NCBI GenBank assembly: GCA_037144075.1 | Contig: JBAWXM010000247.1 | Location: 1 to 7,973 of the forward strand | Reading direction: 5' to 3' | Length of the DNA: 7,973 nt | DNA from: CAIPAT01 sp037144075 | Lineage (GTDB): Bacteria > Verrucomicrobiota > Lentisphaeria > Victivallales > Victivallaceae | Shown here: one piece after another, positions 5,782 to 7,973 of the stretch | How the letters are laid out: each line of letters starts with the position of its first letter | Position numbering within the stretch: the stretch's first letter is position 1 | Translations under genes and position numbers: made by a program | The notes under the pieces: generated by a model | Database searches by the model: none | Told to the model about the DNA's origin: nothing | What the model saw: only the letters and a program-made list of their open reading frames with translations

Positions 5782-7620
5782 ATGAGAAATTCAAGAGCCG
5801 CATGGCTCAAAAATGCCCGATGGGGCGCGTTTGTGCACTTCCTGGCCGACCCGCCAAGCTCGATGGCCAGCGCCGGGATGTCCGCGACGGACTGGAACAG
5901 ACGCGTGGACGGCTTCGACTGCGAAGGACTGGCAAGCCAGCTTGAGTCGGCCGGAGCAAGCTACTGCTTCCTCACGCTCGGACAGAATTCCGGTCACTTC
6001 TGTTCGCCCAATGCCACTTACGAACGTCTGACCGGAGTTCAACCCTGCAAATGTTCGCGCAGAGATTTGATGATGGATTTGCACGGTTCACTTTCCAGAC
6101 GCGGAATCCGGCTGCTTGCCTATCTGCCCTCCCATGCGCCGATGCATGACGTGGAGGCCGTGCGCAAACTGAAATTTACTCCGCCGTGGGATTTTTCCCA
6201 GTGGTCACCGATCAGCGGCTCCTACTCTGCAAAGGATTTCGAGGGCGTGGATGAACGCGTCAGCCAGGGGCAGCGGAACTGGGAAGCTGTCATTCGCGAA
6301 TGGTCATTGCGCTGGGGCTCCAGAGTCGAAGGCTGGTGGTTTGACGGCGTTTATTGCGCTGACAAAATGTATCGTCGCGACGACGAACCAAATTTCAGGA
6401 GTTTTGCGGCGGCGGCCCGCGCCGGCAATCCGGACAGTTGCGTCGCCTGGAATCCGGGCGTGCTCTATCCTCCGGTCGAAATGGACAGTGAAGAGGATTA
6501 CACCGCGGGCGAAATTAACGCCCCTTTCCTGTTAGATCATGCCGGAACCTGGCAGGGGCGCGAAACCTATCAGGTACTGACGTTCCTGGGCCAGTTCTGG
6601 TGCCGGGGGCCGGTCCGCTTCACTTCTGAAGAGGCTGCGCTCTTCGTGAAGGAGGTCAATGCCTATGGCGGAGCTGTGACCTGGGATCTGCCCGTTGACG
6701 AAAAAGGACTGATTCACGAAGACTGTTACGCGGTTTTGAAAGGTTTGGAGAAAGCGCTGCACGCTTTGCCGCCGGTTCCAAAAACCGCCTCTGTCGCGGC
6801 TAAACCTCTGGGAAACTGCAAACAGTACAGCGATGGCTCCTCGTCCGGGAGTGAAGTGGAAATCACCCTTTCAAACAAGTGGGATTGCAAGGTGGAAGGT
6901 TCCGTAAAGTTGCAGTCGGAACCGCCGGACACGCTCATTCTTCAAGCCGATGCGCTCCCTTACAATCTCGCACCGGGCCAGACTGAAGTCTTCCGCCTGA
7001 AAGCAGGGTTGTCGGAGCAGGCGAAGTTCGGACAGAGCGTCAAACTGCTGCTCCAGACTATACCCGGACAACCAGCGCTGCCCGTCAAACTGCCGATGGA
7101 GTTCCTCTTCTCCGGTGCGGTCTCCTGTTTCGACGTCTGGTATAAACAGGAGCATTGCGCCACAGTGAAACTTTCATTTGCCGGCGACATTTTGAAAATG
7201 GAATTTTCTGTAAATGATACCCGCATTGAGCGCTCAAGCACACCATGGGCAGGCAGCAGCATCGAGCTCTTCATGGCCCGGGAACCGGGTGCGAAAGTCC
7301 GGCAATTATTCCTGCTGCCGGACGACGGCAGGGAAAAGGCTGTCGCGTTCTGCGCCGACGCACAGAAACAGTCCAGAGCGCAAGGGTTGACTTACAGCAG
7401 CCGACGCACCGCAACAGGCTACGACTCGGAGGTGGAAATTCCACTGCCGTGGTGTCTCGATATGGATTCCGTTCCTGATAGCTTTCTGCTGGCCTTGACT
7501 TTCAATCTGTTCAACGAAGGAAAAGCGCTCATCAAAGCGCAACTATTCGGTAACGGATCATCCCACGCCAAACCAGACTACTTCGCTCATATCCCGGTAA
7601 AGCAGCTACCAAGTTTTTGA
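5782..7620 (+). CDS. GH29-like (alpha-L-fucosidase-like) protein with C-terminal CBM9-like module, no signal peptide
   Basis: The 612-residue product opens with 'AWLKNARWGAFVHF' (H19), matching the GH29 start 'W...ARFGMFIHWG'. Residues 1-335 are a TIM barrel with 'EGWWFDGVY' (D188), the position of the GH29 nucleophile aspartate. The usual GH29 'KHHDG' motif is replaced by 'LGQNSGHF' (66-73), so substrate contacts must differ. E244 in 'GEINAPF' is a possible acid/base. Residues about 340-445 look like an Ig/NEW3-like beta domain, and 445-612 a CBM9-like domain ('WAGSSIELFM', 'GYDSEVEIPLPW'). The start is fixed by GGAAGG 8 nt upstream and an in-frame TAA at 5758-5760; no signal peptide is possible, unlike the two genes before it. 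It may act in the cytoplasm on imported oligosaccharides, or leave by another route. The GH29-related fold is likely; fucosidase activity is uncertain. Confidence 0.78.
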   Translation: MRNSRAAWLKNARWGAFVHFLADPPSSMASAGMSATDWNRRVDGFDCEGLASQLESAGASYCFLTLGQNSGHFCSPNATYERLTGVQPCKCSRRDLMMDLHGSLSRRGIRLLAYLPSHAPMHDVEAVRKLKFTPPWDFSQWSPISGSYSAKDFEGVDERVSQGQRNWEAVIREWSLRWGSRVEGWWFDGVYCADKMYRRDDEPNFRSFAAAARAGNPDSCVAWNPGVLYPPVEMDSEEDYTAGEINAPFLLDHAGTWQGRETYQVLTFLGQFWCRGPVRFTSEEAALFVKEVNAYGGAVTWDLPVDEKGLIHEDCYAVLKGLEKALHALPPVPKTASVAAKPLGNCKQYSDGSSSGSEVEITLSNKWDCKVEGSVKLQSEPPDTLILQADALPYNLAPGQTEVFRLKAGLSEQAKFGQSVKLLLQTIPGQPALPVKLPMEFLFSGAVSCFDVWYKQEHCATVKLSFAGDILKMEFSVNDTRIERSSTPWAGSSIELFMAREPGAKVRQLFLLPDDGREKAVAFCADAQKQSRAQGLTYSSRRTATGYDSEVEIPLPWCLDMDSVPDSFLLALTFNLFNEGKALIKAQLFGNGSSHAKPDYFAHIPVKQLPSF

Positions 7621-7650
7621 GCAATTAATCCGACATCCGTCAATCATCCC

Positions 7651-7682
7651 GGCAGCCTGTTTCACTTCTGAAACTGGCTGGC
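7651..7682 (+). terminator. Stem-loop terminator after the GH29-like gene
   Basis: CAGCC (7653-7657) pairs with GGCTG (7676-7680), a T-T mismatch follows, then GTTTCA (7659-7664) pairs with TGAAAC (7669-7674) around a CTTC loop. This gives 11 bp in all, starting about 30 nt after the stop codon. The downstream sequence is AT-rich (AATATTTATT) rather than a clean U-run. It fits the end of the operon transcript, either as an intrinsic terminator or as a 3' stabilising hairpin. Confidence 0.6.
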
Positions 7683-7760
7683 AATATTTATTGATTACAG
7701 CACCCCTACATTTATCGTATAGGAATTTGTATTTTAACAGGGCTTGCCCGCCGGAGGCGT

Positions 7761-7787
7761 GGATAGACAGGATATGCAGGATAAGAA
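7761..7787. repeat. 9-nt-period repeat, GGATAnnnA type, three units
   Basis: GGATAGACA, GGATATGCA and GGATAAGAA follow each other without gaps at 7761-7769, 7770-7778 and 7779-7787. Each unit begins GGATA or GGATAT and ends in A. It resembles the short 'gataaacaggatttacaggat' elements I recall from intergenic DNA of many environmental bacteria; that recollection was not checked. Confidence 0.65.
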
Positions 7788-7793
7788 AAACCG

Positions 7794-7806
7794 CTTCACT
7801 ATGAAG
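7794..7806. repeat. CTTCAC(T/C)ATGAAG palindromic repeat, copy 1
   Basis: CTTCA-CTA-TGAAG is a 5-bp inverted repeat with a 3-nt centre. It recurs with one base changed at 7884-7896, 90 nt downstream, the difference falling in the centre and leaving the arms intact. The flanking AACGCACGAAAG looks like a decayed continuation of the same element. Confidence 0.55.
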
Positions 7807-7842
7807 AACCAAACGCACGAAAGAAAAAAACAATACATATTT

Positions 7843-7878
7843 ACCACAGAGGACGCAGAGCACACTGAGGAAAGACAA
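7843..7878. repeat. 9-nt-period repeat, ACCACAGAG type, three to four units
   Basis: ACCACAGAG (7843-7851), GACGCAGAG (7852-7860) and CACACTGAG (7861-7869) are in exact 9-nt register, followed by a decayed GAAAGACAA (7870-7878). Because the period is a multiple of three, the complementary strand reads as a repeating peptide, 'SVLCVLCG', a familiar product of spurious open frames in environmental genomes. The element class is recognised from memory; its function is unknown. Confidence 0.7.
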
Positions 7879-7883
7879 ATACA

Positions 7884-7904
7884 CTTCACCATGAAGGTAT
7901 GAAG
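7884..7904. repeat. CTTCACCATGAAG palindromic repeat, copy 2, with second ATGAAG
   Basis: CTTCA-CCA-TGAAG (7884-7896) is followed by GT and another ATGAAG (7899-7904). It resembles a decayed form of the 'caccacgaaggacacgaag' type element that often accompanies the ACCACAGAG type; here the two ATGAAG units are 8 nt apart instead of 9. Confidence 0.55.
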
Positions 7905-7916
7905 TAACCCCCCGGG

Positions 7917-7970
7917 AACGCCGGTCGCCTGACCGGCTTTATTGATTTCGCCGTTCCGGCGACCAACGCC
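7917..7970. repeat. GC-rich overlapping palindromes at the window end
   Basis: GCCGGTC-GCCT-GACCGGC (7920-7937) is a perfect 7-bp stem followed by TTTATT. TCGCCG-TTC-CGGCGA (7948-7962) is a second, 6-bp stem. GGTCGCC (7923-7929) is also exactly complementary to GGCGACC (7958-7964), so the two stems can exchange for one long-range pairing. AACGCC is repeated at 7917-7922 and 7965-7970. It could be a bidirectional terminator for an unseen neighbour or the edge of a dispersed structured repeat; the window ends too soon to decide. Confidence 0.5.
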
Positions 7971-7973
7971 TCG

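Larger units (their letters stand above)
7683..7973. other. Gene-free, repeat-rich intergenic tail
   Basis: No credible gene is visible in this stretch. A promoter-like TTGATT (7691-7696) and TATCGT (7713-7718), 16 nt apart, have no gene behind them within the window. A small hairpin CGCC-GGA-GGCG lies at 7749-7759. The rest is occupied by the short periodic repeats and palindromes listed separately. An open frame on the minus strand crosses the repeats (7884 down to 7606) but its product is simply translated repeat plus antisense to the preceding gene's 3' end. Confidence 0.6.

Noticed and set aside
7691..7718. Promoter-like TTGATT / TATCGT pair
   Set aside because: The -10 is poor and no gene follows on the + strand within the window.
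7606..7884. 92-residue open frame on the minus strand
   Set aside because: Its start region is translated 9-nt repeat (SVLCVLCGK), it has no ribosome binding site, and it runs into the 3' end of the GH29-like gene in antisense.
7761..7904. CRISPR array
   Set aside because: Units are 9 nt and contiguous, with no spacers of uniform length and no cas genes nearby.

Overview
The window looks like part of a carbohydrate-degradation locus from a Lentisphaerota bacterium (Victivallis-like), or a close relative in the PVC group. The strongest clue is the protein encoded from 581. It has the [20 protein letters not shown] prepilin leader of the DUF1559-like/H-X9-DG pseudopilins, which are extremely abundant in that phylum. 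It sits directly beside secreted glycan-active enzymes and downstream of a LacI/GntR-type sugar regulator. This placement is inferred from motifs and was not checked by a search.

Layout: all five protein genes are on the + strand. (1) The 3' part of a regulator with a LacI-like sugar-binding domain ends at 449. (2) After a 131-nt gap holding a possible promoter, a 16-bp inverted repeat and a strong ribosome binding site, comes the pseudopilin (581-1384). (3) An exported SGNH/GDSL esterase-like protein follows after only 18 nt (1403-2608). (4) Twelve nt later is a 1039-residue exported multidomain glycoside hydrolase with a clan GH-A type catalytic pair, E402 and E502, and a C-terminal CBM9-like module (2621-5740). 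(5) After a 41-nt gap carrying a duplicated Shine-Dalgarno segment is a 612-residue GH29-like (alpha-L-fucosidase-like) protein, also ending in a CBM9-like module but with no signal peptide (5782-7620). A good stem-loop at 7651-7682 probably ends the transcript.

Reading the genes together: the regulator senses a sugar and controls a transcript for one glycan. The esterase removes O-acyl groups and the GH-A enzyme cleaves the chain or its branches outside the cytoplasm. The GH29-like protein may act on released fragments inside the cell. The pseudopilin suggests a surface or type II secretion-like component dedicated to the same substrate. The substrate cannot be read from the sequence.

The last 353 nt hold no credible gene. 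They contain the terminator, three kinds of short repeat (two of them in exact 9-nt register), and a GC-rich set of overlapping palindromes cut by the window edge. The best candidates for something undescribed are the pseudopilin-plus-glycosidase operon design, the unusual GH29-like protein, and this repeat-packed intergenic tail.
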